A model generated the notes under the pieces. That model did no database searches. It was not told the DNA's origin and saw nothing but the letters and a program-made list of their open reading frames with translations. From NCBI RefSeq assembly GCF_004364975.1, contig NZ_SOBW01000007.1, positions 372,001-436,000 on the forward strand: 64,000 nt of DNA. The letters run 5' to 3'. Positions 7,801-16,138 of the stretch are shown in pieces. The number at the start of each line of letters is the position of its first letter. Within the stretch, counting starts at the first letter, position 1. The position numbers and the translations under genes are program-made. The stretch comes from Gelidibacter sediminis. Its GTDB lineage: Bacteria > Bacteroidota > Bacteroidia > Flavobacteriales > Flavobacteriaceae.

Positions 7801-9888
7801 TCCATTTCTAAAGATCATATTGCTGCCGAGTTCAAAAATTTTAAACTTAGTGAATTACTCAACTATCTTAATCCTGAAGATGAATTAGCCACTGGAAATC
7901 TCAACGGCACTTTCATTTTGGAAGACCCATTTACAAACACCGGAATTGTTGCTGACTTAAATATTCAATCATTAAGTTTTATGCAAGTAGATATGGGAAC
8001 GCTCAGTTTAGATGCTAAATCTTTAGGTTTTGATACCTATGATTTTAATGTTGATATTGATGGTGGCGAGATTGACCTAAATTTAACAGGCGACTATGTT
8101 GCCGTACAAAATGACGCTCAATTGGATATGACTTTAGATATAAACAGGTTTAATATGGCCGCTTTAACAGGTTTCTCACAGGGAGAGATAATTGATACTG
8201 ACGGTAGCTTTTCTGGAAACTTTAAGTTAAATGGCACTTTAAGTGCTCCAAAATACGAAGGTAATCTTCATTTCAATAATGCTGACTTCAAAATTAGAAG
8301 ATTCAATTCAGCTTTTACGCTTGCCAATGAAACTCTAAAAATAACCAATGACGGACTGTCAATGGATAACTTTACCATTTTGGATGAAAATCTGAACAAA
8401 ATGGTGGCATCAGGCCGTATTGGTACGGAGTCATTTCTTAACCCAACGCTCGATTTGCAGTTAAACGCAGAGAATTTTCAGGTGCTCAACGCCACAAAAG
8501 AAGATAACGATTTTCTTTATGGAAAAGTAACGTTTGATGCTGAAGCAAAAATTTCTGGCGACTTGCAAATCCCAAAAATCACCATGAATGCCACGGTAGG
8601 ACCAGGTACAGACGTCACTTACGTGATGCCATCTGCTACCGTAAATGTTGAAGAACGTGATGGTGTTGTGGTTTTCGTAAATCGTAAAGATCCAGATGCC
8701 ATTCTAACCCGTACGGAAGAGCAAACCGCAACCCTCACCGGGTTTGACATTGCTGCATTATTGAAAATTGGGAAAGAAGCTGCGGTGACTATTGTGATTG
8801 ATGAGGAAACAGGAGACAATTTTAAAGTGGCGGGCGTAGGCGATCTCAACCTTAATATGAATCCAAATGGCAACCTTACCCTTGCGGGAGTTTACGAGGT
8901 ACAAAGCGGACATTATGAATTGAACCTCTACAGTCTCGTCAATCGAAAGTTTGACATAGTTTCAGGCAGCCGCGTGACGTGGTCTGGAGATCCTTTTGAT
9001 GCAAAGCTGGACGTAAAAGCGCTTTATGAAGTTAAGACTTCAGCCAGTTCATTAATGGCCCCTACCACCTCCAATCTGGATGAATCCGCAAGAGGTAAAT
9101 ACCGTCAAGTGCTACCATTCTATGTGTATTTAAATATTGATGGCCAATTAATGCAACCTAAAATTAATTTTAATTTAGACATGCCCAAAGATGAACAAGG
9201 CGCAATTGGTGGGCAGGTATTTGGGAGAGTGCAACAACTTAACCAACAAGAAGATGAGTTAAACCGGCAGGTGTTCTCCCTTCTGGTACTCAATCGTTTT
9301 TACCCAGACCCGGGAAGTGATGGAAGTGCCGGTGGCGTAGCATCTATAGCTAGAGATAACTTAAATGATGCGGTTTCAGATCAGCTAAATTTATTCTCTG
9401 ACAAATTATTTGGCAACTCAGGGTTTGATCTTAATTTCGGCTTGGACAGCTACACTGATTATCAGGGCAATACTCCTCAAGATCGTACACAATTAGATAT
9501 TGCAGCTCAAAAAAAATTGTTTAACGATAGGTTAATTGTAAGCGTGGGCAGCGAGGTTGATGTACAAGGAGGAAGTTCTACCGACGAGCAAACACCTATT
9601 ATCGGAAACGTGAGTATTGAATACATATTAACTGAAAATGGACGATATAGACTAAAAGGCTTCCATAGAAATGAGTTTGAAAATGTAATTGACGGACAAG
9701 TTATTGTTAGTGGTATTGCATTAATTTTCACTCAAGAGTTTAATAAGTTTAGTGAACTTTGGGATGCGCTGTTAAAATCAAAAACACAGCAAGAAAAGCA
9801 AATAGCCCAAGAAAAAAAGGCTGCTGAAGCTGCCTTAAAGGCAAAAGAGGAAGCCGTGGATGAAAGCATAGAAAAGAAAAAACAATAA
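4804..9888 (+). CDS. tamB: TamB-like translocation/assembly module protein
   Basis: A giant 1694-residue protein. It has an N-terminal signal anchor (about residues 18-42, ending FVRSPWGQG), a very long AsmA/TamB-type repetitive beta region, and the C-terminal TamB (DUF490) domain from about residue 1250, with the family-style ITENGRYRLKG-like strand repeats near the end. It closes with a charged coiled tail rich in Lys, Glu and Ala. TamB spans the periplasm as a hydrophobic groove and works with TamA/TamL in outer-membrane protein insertion or phospholipid transport. The start is taken at TTG 4804, because no ATG precedes the signal anchor in frame. tamL follows after 14 bases, so the two form an operon. 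Confidence 0.9.
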   Translation: MKAPHDNIKIPKSKLLRVFRIIGKIILGIVICLFLLFLFVRSPWGQGIIVDKIASYISNKTNTVVEIDRLFLTFDGNLQAEGLFLEDKQGDTLVYSKSIVANVPLWAMIKGESLGVESLEWEGVRANIRRSDTIEGYNFQFLMDAFATTNTNTATTDTTAVTLILGKLEFKDFDIVFDDAVVGVESRFNIGTLKAHMKTVNLERMIFEASTLKMTNARIKYIQKRIPIDPNAENLPLPYLTVDELTLTNVYANYQSYGDRIAAEADIKDLYAEIQQADLANNQFKARTVSLKNSSIVLHTQTETNVVTQKVVEVTQDIKQDIQAFEWPELRLDIGTIDFQNNNFSYFVAAAEAKVGRFNPNAIVLNKLNLQADNIQLKDKKATLHIENSTFKEVSGFDLKELQLQFVADDTSLKVTKLKTALNNNTLQADIRMEYPKLSALIETPEKSNIAINIPSFQVSLRDVFLIQPELMKNPYLNTLSKNLLSGNVNASGYLSDININHMTSHWGSTHISAKGNIQNATDPNHIQFNIPNFSAISKRTDIIQFVDESTLGVSLPENVKIAGSLKGGPNHIYTNTLVSTSQGNASINGHFKSGKVINFDADVTLENYQLDQLLQNEQLGALSLTLKTSGKGTNINSLDAAINADISSFKYNKYDIKDLKIIGVIDKGRGKVTSNYKDQNLNMSLYGTIVLDSISPEANVELDIIGADLRALGVLQREVRTGMKIYADFKGNTTNYDVAAIVDEGVVVYDNKTYLIGDLNALAHVRKDTTSVSIKNKLVDVLLQSNTDPKSFSKSLKRHVLSYFYRDEKLPDSITNPVNLKLRGKIIQAPILNDVFLVNVKDLDTVKIAIDFHEKERQLKAEITAPHINYSGYELDSLAFSMDTDTDKFIFDLGFNRVKAGPFDIPKTKITGQQTNNEMSLAFSAYQDKDLLTQIDSKITGHREELRFHVVPQDLILNKSPWKVPESNEILIRNQKLEFNDFIFSRENQTFEMTDKFPSISKDHIAAEFKNFKLSELLNYLNPEDELATGNLNGTFILEDPFTNTGIVADLNIQSLSFMQVDMGTLSLDAKSLGFDTYDFNVDIDGGEIDLNLTGDYVAVQNDAQLDMTLDINRFNMAALTGFSQGEIIDTDGSFSGNFKLNGTLSAPKYEGNLHFNNADFKIRRFNSAFTLANETLKITNDGLSMDNFTILDENLNKMVASGRIGTESFLNPTLDLQLNAENFQVLNATKEDNDFLYGKVTFDAEAKISGDLQIPKITMNATVGPGTDVTYVMPSATVNVEERDGVVVFVNRKDPDAILTRTEEQTATLTGFDIAALLKIGKEAAVTIVIDEETGDNFKVAGVGDLNLNMNPNGNLTLAGVYEVQSGHYELNLYSLVNRKFDIVSGSRVTWSGDPFDAKLDVKALYEVKTSASSLMAPTTSNLDESARGKYRQVLPFYVYLNIDGQLMQPKINFNLDMPKDEQGAIGGQVFGRVQQLNQQEDELNRQVFSLLVLNRFYPDPGSDGSAGGVASIARDNLNDAVSDQLNLFSDKLFGNSGFDLNFGLDSYTDYQGNTPQDRTQLDIAAQKKLFNDRLIVSVGSEVDVQGGSSTDEQTPIIGNVSIEYILTENGRYRLKGFHRNEFENVIDGQVIVSGIALIFTQEFNKFSELWDALLKSKTQQEKQIAQEKKAAEAALKAKEEAVDESIEKKKQ

Positions 9889-9902
9889 ACCATCATAATA
9901 TT

Positions 9903-12191
9903 TTGAATTTGAAATTCTATTTAAAATATATTCTTGTCCTCAGCGTCATATTTGGAAGCTTCTACTCTTGCAGTATAGCGAAACATATTCCTGAAGACGA
10001 ACGCTTGTATACTGGGGCACGTCTGATTATCAAGTCTGATTCAATTATTAAGAACGAAGATGGATTGAGAGCTACTTTAGAATCTGTGATGGGCCCGGAA
10101 CCCAATTCTAAATTCCTTGGGATGTATCCCGGATTGTACTATTATTATAAAAACCAAAAAGAACATCCAGGGTTCATCAACCGTTGGCTCTATAAAAAGT
10201 TTGGAGAAAAACCCGTTTACCAATCTGACGTAGAAACCTTTGATGTTGAAGATTTATTACTCAACAGACTGGAAAATAGAGGTTTTTTCTACAGTAAAGC
10301 ATCGTCCAATGTGGTAGAGTCTGGCAAGAAAGCCTCAGTGACTTACACCGTAAATGTGCCTAAGCCCTACCGTATGGCAACGTTCCAGCTAGACTCTTTG
10401 CCTGCTCCTATATACGGTGCAATTCAAACCCTTGTAGAAAGTTCTCCATTTACGAAAGGCATGCGATTTGATTTAAATGCCATGAAATTGGAACGACTTC
10501 GCATGGACACACAACTTAAAAGAAAGGGCTATTACAATTTTGACGATAGTTTTCTCATTTTTGAGGCAGACACCAATAGATATGATAATAAGCATTTTGA
10601 TTTATTCCTAAAATTAAAAAAGGCTGTACCAAGAAAAGCAACAGTACCATACAAAATTGCAAGCATTAATATTTATCCTAATTACGAAACTTCAGACTCC
10701 CTACAAACCGAATTTATTCGATATAATGAGAAAAACTATATTCAAAAAGAAGTGTTTTTGAAGCCAAAATATCTCGATCCATTTATAAAGCTTAAAGAAG
10801 GAACACTGTACAACCCTGACACTTCGCGTAACACCGCCAGGCGACTGTCAACAATTGGCGCTTATAAATTTGTCAATATTCAATATAAGGAGATTGATAC
10901 GTTGGTAACCGATAGTCTAGGGCTGTTAGAAGCCAACATTTATCTGTCACCATTAAATAAACGCGCATTTATGGCGGAATTGCAAGTGGTAACCAAATCT
11001 AACAATTTTACAGGGCCGGCATTGGCACTCACATATAGCAACCGCAACGTGTTTGGAGGTGGCGAAACGTACAACACCACTTTAAAGGTAGGGTATGAAG
11101 CGCAAGTTGGGGGCGAAAAAAGTTTAGGCGACAGTAGTCTCGAATTTGGATTAAAGAATGAACTAATTTTTCCGAGAGTAATTTTCCCTTTTAAAATAAA
11201 CGATGATTTCTTTCAATATTCCATTCCCAAAACAAAAACATCCATTAGTGTAGACTATTTAGACCGGACCAAATTATACACATTACTCTCTGGCACAGCT
11301 TTATTTGGATATGTCTGGGACGCCAATAGATATGTGACACATCAAATTAATCCTATCTCTGTGAGTTATACTGACCTCGTAAACTCTACGCCAGAATTTG
11401 AGGACATCCTGAGTGAAAATCCTTTTTTGAGACGCAGTTTTGAGCAGCAATTTATTTCAGGGCTCACCTATTCCTTTACCTACAATGAGCTGGTTGATAC
11501 GCAGCGAACACATCAAAAGTATCTCAATTTCACATTGGATGTGGCAGGAAATTCCATAAGCTTATTTGGCAAGGAAGAGACCCCAAATTCCCCTAAAACG
11601 TTTTTAGGTTTAGAATACGTACAATATGCAAAAGCAGATGTGGATATACGTTACCATTTTAACTTTGGCAAAGAACAGACAATTGCTGCCCGTCTTTTTG
11701 CTGGTTACGGACTTGCTTATGGCAACTCAGATGTCGTCCCCTTTGTAAAACAGTATTATGCTGGCGGACCATATAGCGTGCGGGCCTTTAGAATTCGATC
11801 GTTGGGCCCTGGCACCTATAATGCTGTTCAAGACACCAATAATACTAGCGACAATTTTTTTGATAAGACCGGCAATGTCAGATTAGAAGCTAACTTAGAA
11901 TACAGATTTCCCATTGTATCATTTTTTAAAGGGGCTATATTTGCTGATGCAGGAAATATTTGGAACACCACAGAGAATCCCATTTTTGATGGAAAAGATA
12001 AATTTTCTGGAGATTTTATCAGTCAATTGGGTATGGGTGCTGGTGTTGGACTTCGCGTAGACATTCAAAGTTTTGTCATTAGGTTTGATTTGGCTGCACC
12101 GTTTCACGATCCGTCCCTCCCAAAAGGAGAGCGTTTTAATTTTGACGTAAGCAAACCCATCTTAAACTTCGCCATCGGATATCCGTTCTAA
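9903..12191 (+). CDS. tamL: TamL: lipoprotein-type BamA/TamA outer-membrane assembly factor
   Basis: 762 residues. A signal peptide with lipobox (FGSFYSC, Cys about residue 23) precedes POTRA-like periplasmic repeats (about 40-350) and an Omp85 beta-barrel (about 360-762) that contains the YAGGPYSVRAFRIRSLGPG segment, the counterpart of the VRGF/Y loop of Omp85 proteins. The protein ends in the aromatic FAIGYPF typical of barrel C termini. The lipid anchor distinguishes Bacteroidota TamL from proteobacterial TamA. It starts with TTG at 9903, or TTG at 9909; neither has an alternative ATG. Its partner tamB lies directly upstream. Confidence 0.9.
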   Translation: MNLKFYLKYILVLSVIFGSFYSCSIAKHIPEDERLYTGARLIIKSDSIIKNEDGLRATLESVMGPEPNSKFLGMYPGLYYYYKNQKEHPGFINRWLYKKFGEKPVYQSDVETFDVEDLLLNRLENRGFFYSKASSNVVESGKKASVTYTVNVPKPYRMATFQLDSLPAPIYGAIQTLVESSPFTKGMRFDLNAMKLERLRMDTQLKRKGYYNFDDSFLIFEADTNRYDNKHFDLFLKLKKAVPRKATVPYKIASINIYPNYETSDSLQTEFIRYNEKNYIQKEVFLKPKYLDPFIKLKEGTLYNPDTSRNTARRLSTIGAYKFVNIQYKEIDTLVTDSLGLLEANIYLSPLNKRAFMAELQVVTKSNNFTGPALALTYSNRNVFGGGETYNTTLKVGYEAQVGGEKSLGDSSLEFGLKNELIFPRVIFPFKINDDFFQYSIPKTKTSISVDYLDRTKLYTLLSGTALFGYVWDANRYVTHQINPISVSYTDLVNSTPEFEDILSENPFLRRSFEQQFISGLTYSFTYNELVDTQRTHQKYLNFTLDVAGNSISLFGKEETPNSPKTFLGLEYVQYAKADVDIRYHFNFGKEQTIAARLFAGYGLAYGNSDVVPFVKQYYAGGPYSVRAFRIRSLGPGTYNAVQDTNNTSDNFFDKTGNVRLEANLEYRFPIVSFFKGAIFADAGNIWNTTENPIFDGKDKFSGDFISQLGMGAGVGLRVDIQSFVIRFDLAAPFHDPSLPKGERFNFDVSKPILNFAIGYPF

Positions 12192-12215
12192 TCACGTTTT
12201 AATAATTATAGTATG

Positions 12216-12247
12216 TTTGCTAACCTTTAATAAAATGGTATGTTATG
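12216..12247 (+). promoter_or_regulatory. Candidate promoter for the deaminase gene
   Basis: TTTG at 12216-12219 and TATGTTATG at 12239-12247 are 19 bases apart. The -7 box deviates from TAnnTTTG at one position. It supports the ATG at 12277 as the real start, because the upstream in-frame TTG at 12217 would lie within this promoter. Confidence 0.35.
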
Positions 12248-12276
12248 CAGACAATAAAAATTTAAATCTTATAAAA

Positions 12277-12756
12277 ATGAAAACAGATACTAAAAATAAA
12301 TTTATGTTGGAAGCTGTTAACGCAGCACTTAAAGGCATGCAAAATAACGAAGGTGGACCATTTGGCTGTGTAGTTGTAAAGGATGGAAAGATTGTAGGAC
12401 GAGGTAATAACAAAGTGACTTCAAATAACGATCCTACAGCTCATGCTGAGGTGATGGCCATAAGAGATGCTTGTAAAAACCTGAACACCTTTCAATTGGA
12501 AGGTTGCGAAATTTATACATCCTGTGAACCTTGCCCTATGTGTTTTGGTGCCATTTATTGGGCGAGACCAGATAAGGTTTTTTATGGCTGTAGCCAACAA
12601 GATGCGGCCGACATTAATTTTGATGACGAATTTATTTACAAAGAAATTGAATTACCCTACGCAAAAAGAAGCATCCCTTTTGAACAATTAGCGAGAGACA
12701 TTGCGCTAGAGCCATTCCAAAAATGGAGCGAAAAAGAGGATAAAACAGTGTATTAA
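12277..12756 (+). CDS. Nucleoside/guanine deaminase (cytidine-deaminase-like zinc fold)
   Basis: 159 residues from ATG 12277. Zinc ligands are His in HAEVMAIRDA (with catalytic Glu) and the two Cys of CEPCPMC, with the preceding GNNKVTSNNDPTAHAE segment conserved in this group. The C-terminal extension ending in WSEKEDKTVY resembles Bacillus GuaD, where the tail is swapped between subunits and shapes the guanine pocket. Guanine deaminase is therefore the likeliest role (guanine to xanthine, purine salvage), though tRNA adenosine or other nucleoside deaminases share the core. It stands alone after tamL and is followed by a tandem-repeat region. A start at ATG 12235 would add 14 residues without homology-like content. 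Confidence 0.8.
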   Translation: MKTDTKNKFMLEAVNAALKGMQNNEGGPFGCVVVKDGKIVGRGNNKVTSNNDPTAHAEVMAIRDACKNLNTFQLEGCEIYTSCEPCPMCFGAIYWARPDKVFYGCSQQDAADINFDDEFIYKEIELPYAKRSIPFEQLARDIALEPFQKWSEKEDKTVY

Positions 12757-12770
12757 TCGCCCTCCAAGTT

Positions 12771-12878
12771 CGAGTGATTCCGATTTATCGGAATAGTATC
12801 GAGAACCGAGTGATTCCGATTTATCGGAATAGTATCGAGAACCGAGTGATTCCGATTAATAGGAATCGTTGCTAGAAC
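12771..12878. repeat. Three 36-base tandem repeats, each with a hairpin
   Basis: Units lie at 12771-12806, 12807-12842 and 12843-12878. The first two are identical; the third is diverged. Each begins CGAGTGATTCCGAT and carries the perfect inverted repeat ATTCCGAT/ATCGGAAT around TT, then AGTATCGAGAAC. There are no spacers between units, so this is not a CRISPR. The flanks CGAGTG and AGTATCGAGAA recur at 58421-58466 and 58697-58743 with a different hairpin inside. The remainder of the 346-base gene-free stretch 12757-13102 shows nothing else apart from the AT-rich upstream region of the next gene. Confidence 0.85.
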
Positions 12879-13102
12879 CGTGTAACACCCTTCCAGCATA
12901 GTTTTTGTATGAAAATCCACAAGAATTAAACTCTTAATTAATATGTCTTTTAACAAAAAACTTCATGATGTTTTAGTTCCTTATTGAAGGATCAACAAAC
13001 AACTGCTTTATTAATTATCAGATTTCTGTTAAGTTTACAACAGATTACCGACTGAAAACCGAACCTAAATTTTTATCGTACCTATAACCAACACCATATT
13101 CC

Positions 13103-13438
13103 ATGCAAAAAACATATTACGATCCCGCAGACCTTAAAAAATTTGGAAAAATATCCGAATGGAATGAAGAACTTGGCAGCAAATTTTTTGATTATTATGC
13201 TAAGGTTTTTGAAGAAGGCAAACTTTCTGCCCGTGAGAAATCATTAATTGCTCTAGCAGTGGCACACACTGAGCAATGTCCATACTGTATTGATGCCTAC
13301 ACACAAGATGGTTTACAACGTGGCATTACCAAAGAGGAAATGATGGAAGCGCTCCACGTAGGTGCTGCAATAAAAGGTGGCGCAACGCTGGTGCATGGGG
13401 TGCAAATGATGAACAAAGTGAATAAATTAGAAATGTGA
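13103..13438 (+). CDS. AhpD/carboxymuconolactone-decarboxylase-like peroxidase of the arsenosugar cluster
   Basis: 111 residues. A single AhpD-like domain carries the redox pair C59-P-Y-C62, preceded by His55 and Glu57 (the AHTEQCPYC motif) and followed by His85, which forms the usual proton-relay set of alkylhydroperoxidase D. This small version is characteristically encoded beside arsS, and its family carries the name arsenosugar biosynthesis-associated peroxidase-like protein. Here it lies 346 bases upstream of arsS on the same strand, separated by repeats. Its biochemical role in the pathway is unproven; disulfide chemistry or thiol reduction of arsenic intermediates is an inference. Confidence 0.88.
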   Translation: MQKTYYDPADLKKFGKISEWNEELGSKFFDYYAKVFEEGKLSAREKSLIALAVAHTEQCPYCIDAYTQDGLQRGITKEEMMEALHVGAAIKGGATLVHGVQMMNKVNKLEM

Positions 13439-13473
13439 GCAGAGAACCACTCTCGATTTTTCATCGGGAGTGT

Positions 13474-13700
13474 GTGAATCGCTCATCCCGATGAAAATCG
13501 GGATCTCTAAATTGAAATAAAAGCAAAGATTTTTTTAAGAGGTACCCCCACTTATGAAATCGACGTGAATCGCTCATCCCGATGCACATCGGAATCTCTT
13601 AATCGAAATAAAAGTAAAGTGCCTATTTAAGAGATACCACTTCTGAAATCTCCCTGAATCATTAATCCCCATGCAAATCAGGATTTTTCAGAATTAAAAG
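13474..13700. repeat. Diverging tandem repeats of about 90 bases upstream of arsS
   Basis: Units begin near 13474 (GTGAATCGCTCATCCCGATG), 13565 (same words) and 13654 (degraded), with spacings of 91 and 89 bases. Units one and two contain the stem CCCGAT/ATCGGG around a short loop (13487-13502 in the first copy), with one mismatch in copy two, then an AATTGAAATAAAAGCAAAG-like stretch and a (T)TTAAGAGGTACC box. A related imperfect hairpin lies at 13450-13470 just after the peroxidase gene. The repeats occupy most of the 346-base gap 13439-13784. They could act as transcript-processing or attenuation elements; no protein is encoded. Confidence 0.75.
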
Positions 13701-13784
13701 AATACAGCCATCAACTTAGAGATGGTCACAAAAAGAATAAAGTAAAAGCCTAACATGCTTAAACTTTAAATATGAAATCTATAC

Positions 13785-14837
13785 ATGATCAAGTCCTTAA
13801 AAAAACGCGAAAGCGAATTAGCCAATAGCAATAGACAAGTCGAAATATTATCAAATGGTATTTTTAAGAACGGAGAGCTACCCACGTTTAAAAATAAAAT
13901 TTCTGAAACAGGCCAATTTCCATTAAAAGCCAAGAAGCTCGAAATCTTACAAATCAACCTGGGTTATATGTGTAACCAAGTGTGCGAACATTGTCATGTA
14001 GATGCTGGGCCAGACAGAAAGGAAATCATGATCCGAGAGACGATGTTGCAATGTTTGGAGGTAATTAAAAACACTGGGGCCCATACCTTAGATTTAACCG
14101 GGGGTGCCCCAGAAATGAATCCTGATTTCAGATGGTTTGTGGACCAAGCGTCTAAAGCTGGTATTAAAGATTTTATCGTGCGTTCTAACTTGACTATTAT
14201 TAGGGCCAACAAAAAGTATTACGATCTTACTGAATTTTTTAAAGCCCATAACGTACATGTTATTTCTTCCATGCCCCATTGGACTAAGGGCAAAACTGAT
14301 AAGCAACGTGGTGATGGGGTTTTTGACAAATCGATTCGCGCTTTACAAGACCTGAATGCTATAGGTTATGGCATGCCGAACAGCGATTTACGATTGGATT
14401 TGGTTTATAATCCATCAGGCGCCTTCTTGCCAGGTAATCAGAATAGCATGGAAAAAGATTTTAAAAAGGCCCTAAAACAGGACTTTGACATTCATTTTCA
14501 CAATCTTTTTGCGATTACAAATTTGCCTATTGCCCGGTTTTTGGATTATTTGATTGCTTCGGAAAACTATGAAGATTACATGTATGCTTTGGTAGAAGCC
14601 TACAATCCGAATGCCGTTAAAAATGTGATGTGTACTAATACACTATCCATATCTTGGGATGGTTATTTATACGATTGTGATTTTAACCAGATGCTAAACC
14701 TTCCCGTCAATAGTAAGGTGAAGCATATTTCTGACTATAATGAAGAGCTTTTAGAAGGACGTACCATCATGATCTCCCAACATTGTTACGGCTGTACCGC
14801 AGGCGCAGGAAGTAGCTGCCAAGGGAGCGTCATCTAG
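13785..14837 (+). CDS. arsS: Arsenosugar biosynthesis radical SAM protein ArsS
   Basis: 350 residues. The radical SAM cluster motif is C63-xxx-C67-xx-C70 within GYMCNQVCEHCHVDAGPDRK, followed by the SAM-binding DLTGGAPEMNP segment. The C terminus carries the ArsS-specific Cys-rich tail QHCYGCTAGAGSSCQG (Cys 334, 337 and 345), probably holding an auxiliary cluster. Some relatives encode selenocysteine in this family; no UGA is read through here. Studied ArsS joins dimethylarsenite to the 5-prime-deoxyadenosyl group of SAM, giving the dimethylarsinoyl-deoxyadenosine precursor of arsenosugars. Start ATG 13785. The downstream rhodanese gene begins 38 bases later, consistent with an operon. Confidence 0.93.
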   Translation: MIKSLKKRESELANSNRQVEILSNGIFKNGELPTFKNKISETGQFPLKAKKLEILQINLGYMCNQVCEHCHVDAGPDRKEIMIRETMLQCLEVIKNTGAHTLDLTGGAPEMNPDFRWFVDQASKAGIKDFIVRSNLTIIRANKKYYDLTEFFKAHNVHVISSMPHWTKGKTDKQRGDGVFDKSIRALQDLNAIGYGMPNSDLRLDLVYNPSGAFLPGNQNSMEKDFKKALKQDFDIHFHNLFAITNLPIARFLDYLIASENYEDYMYALVEAYNPNAVKNVMCTNTLSISWDGYLYDCDFNQMLNLPVNSKVKHISDYNEELLEGRTIMISQHCYGCTAGAGSSCQGSVI

Positions 14838-14875
14838 ACCCTAATTTATTAAAAGCAAATGATCAATAAGGTGCA

Positions 14876-15388
14876 ATGCGTAAATATTTCTCTTTAATTC
14901 TAGTCATCTTTAGCTGCGCAATGCATTCTCAAAATAGTTTGGCAGAACTATTACAACAACATAATAACCACGACGTACCTTATATCTCAGTACATGAATT
15001 GGCGATGCCTAAAACAAATGCGATTATTTTTGATGCACGCGAGTATGAAGAATACCAAATAAGCCGTCTCATCAATTCAATTTTTGTGGGCTATAACACC
15101 TTTGATATTAACCAAGCCACTTTACATCTTAAAGACAAAAACCAAGCTATCGTTGTCTATTGCTCATTGGGAATCCGTTCTGAAAAAATAGCCCAACAAC
15201 TGCAAGAAGCAGGCTACACCAATGTGTACAATCTTTACGGTGGTATTTTTGAATGGAAGAATGCAGATTTTCCCATTGTTGATAGTGACGGCCATCCTAC
15301 TGACAACGTACATGCTTATTCAGAAGCCTGGAGCAAATGGCTCCTTAAAGGCACCAAAGTATACGGTCCAATTTTAGACAAAATTTAA
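14876..15388 (+). CDS. Secreted rhodanese-like sulfurtransferase domain protein
   Basis: 170 residues. A signal peptide (MRKYFSLILVIFSCAMHSQN) is followed by a single rhodanese domain with FDAREYEEYQ and the active-site loop C96-SLGIRS, then YGGIFEWKNADFPIV. The peptide SCAMHSQ could be read as a weak lipobox, but ordinary cleavage after HSQ is as likely. Rhodaneses transfer sulfane sulfur or act on thiol-bound species, and a similar domain recurs beside arsS in bacteria. In arsenic chemistry it might thiolate an arsenosugar in the periplasm, which is only an inference. It lies between arsS and the TIGR04282-type gene, all in one direction. Confidence 0.85.
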   Translation: MRKYFSLILVIFSCAMHSQNSLAELLQQHNNHDVPYISVHELAMPKTNAIIFDAREYEEYQISRLINSIFVGYNTFDINQATLHLKDKNQAIVVYCSLGIRSEKIAQQLQEAGYTNVYNLYGGIFEWKNADFPIVDSDGHPTDNVHAYSEAWSKWLLKGTKVYGPILDKI

Positions 15389-15466
15389 CCTTGGATTCGT
15401 GTAATACACCCTCTTAAAGACTAACTTTGAGTTTCGAAAAAAACGAGTTAATTATACACCTTCTGT

Positions 15467-16138
15467 ATGGGCATACTTTCTTCAAAAGATACGGCTAAGG
15501 CTAATGATATGGCTACCGACTTTCATTTTCCAAGCTCTAAAAATGCGCTCATTATTTTTACCCGGAATCCTGAATTAGGCAAGTGTAAAACGCGATTGGC
15601 AGCAAAAATTGGTAATGAAAATGCGTTGGAAGTTTATAAATTCTTACTAGAGCATACCGCTACCATTTCTAAAGAAATCAAAGCGGACAGGTATGTGTTT
15701 TATTCTGAAACTATTGAAAAAGAAGATTTGTGGAATGCTTCCTTATTCAAAAAAAAACTACAGCACGGAAATAATTTGGGTGCGCGCATGCACAACGCCT
15801 TTTCAGAATTATTAGCCATGGGCTATAACAAGGTAATGATTATTGGTAGCGATCTGTTAGACTTGAACGCTGATCTTATCCAAGAGGCCTTTTTTCAACT
15901 TGAAGCGAATGATGTGGTGATAGGACCTGCTTTAGATGGCGGGTATTATTTATTGGCAATGAAGACGCTTCACCATAAGGTATTTCAGAATAAATCTTGG
16001 GGTACGGATACCGTTCTAAAAGATACCCTTCATGATCTGCAGGCATCAAAACTTCACCTCTTGAAAGAATTGAATGATATTGATACCTTTGAAGACATGC
16101 AGCATTATCAGCAACTTAAAAAATTTTACAATATATGA
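15467..16138 (+). CDS. TIGR04282-type (DUF2064) glycosyltransferase-like protein
   Basis: 223 residues with a CofC/GT-A-like nucleotidyl-sugar fold. The sequence shows an N-terminal IIFTRNPELGKCKTRLA (nucleotide-binding loop), GARMHNAF, IIGSDLLDL (the metal-binding Asp of the DxD position), GPALDGGYYLLAM and SWGTDTVL. These mark the DUF2064 family that is named for its place in arsenosugar clusters. It probably uses a nucleotide sugar or transfers a nucleotidyl group to the arsenical sugar. The last codons overlap the phosphorylase start by four bases (ATGA), showing tight coupling. The N-terminal 18 residues are extra relative to the fold, and a start at the internal Met 15 is possible. Confidence 0.87.
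   Translation: MGILSSKDTAKANDMATDFHFPSSKNALIIFTRNPELGKCKTRLAAKIGNENALEVYKFLLEHTATISKEIKADRYVFYSETIEKEDLWNASLFKKKLQHGNNLGARMHNAFSELLAMGYNKVMIIGSDLLDLNADLIQEAFFQLEANDVVIGPALDGGYYLLAMKTLHHKVFQNKSWGTDTVLKDTLHDLQASKLHLLKELNDIDTFEDMQHYQQLKKFYNI

Noticed and set aside
12771-12878. Possible CRISPR mini-array because of 36-base period
   Set aside because: Units abut with no spacers, each contains its own palindrome, and no cas gene is in the window.
12753-12956. Minus-strand frame of 67 codons with repeated TIPINRNHSVLD units
   Set aside because: It is just the translation of the 36-base tandem repeats; no start context, and the unrepeated part has no protein-like pattern.
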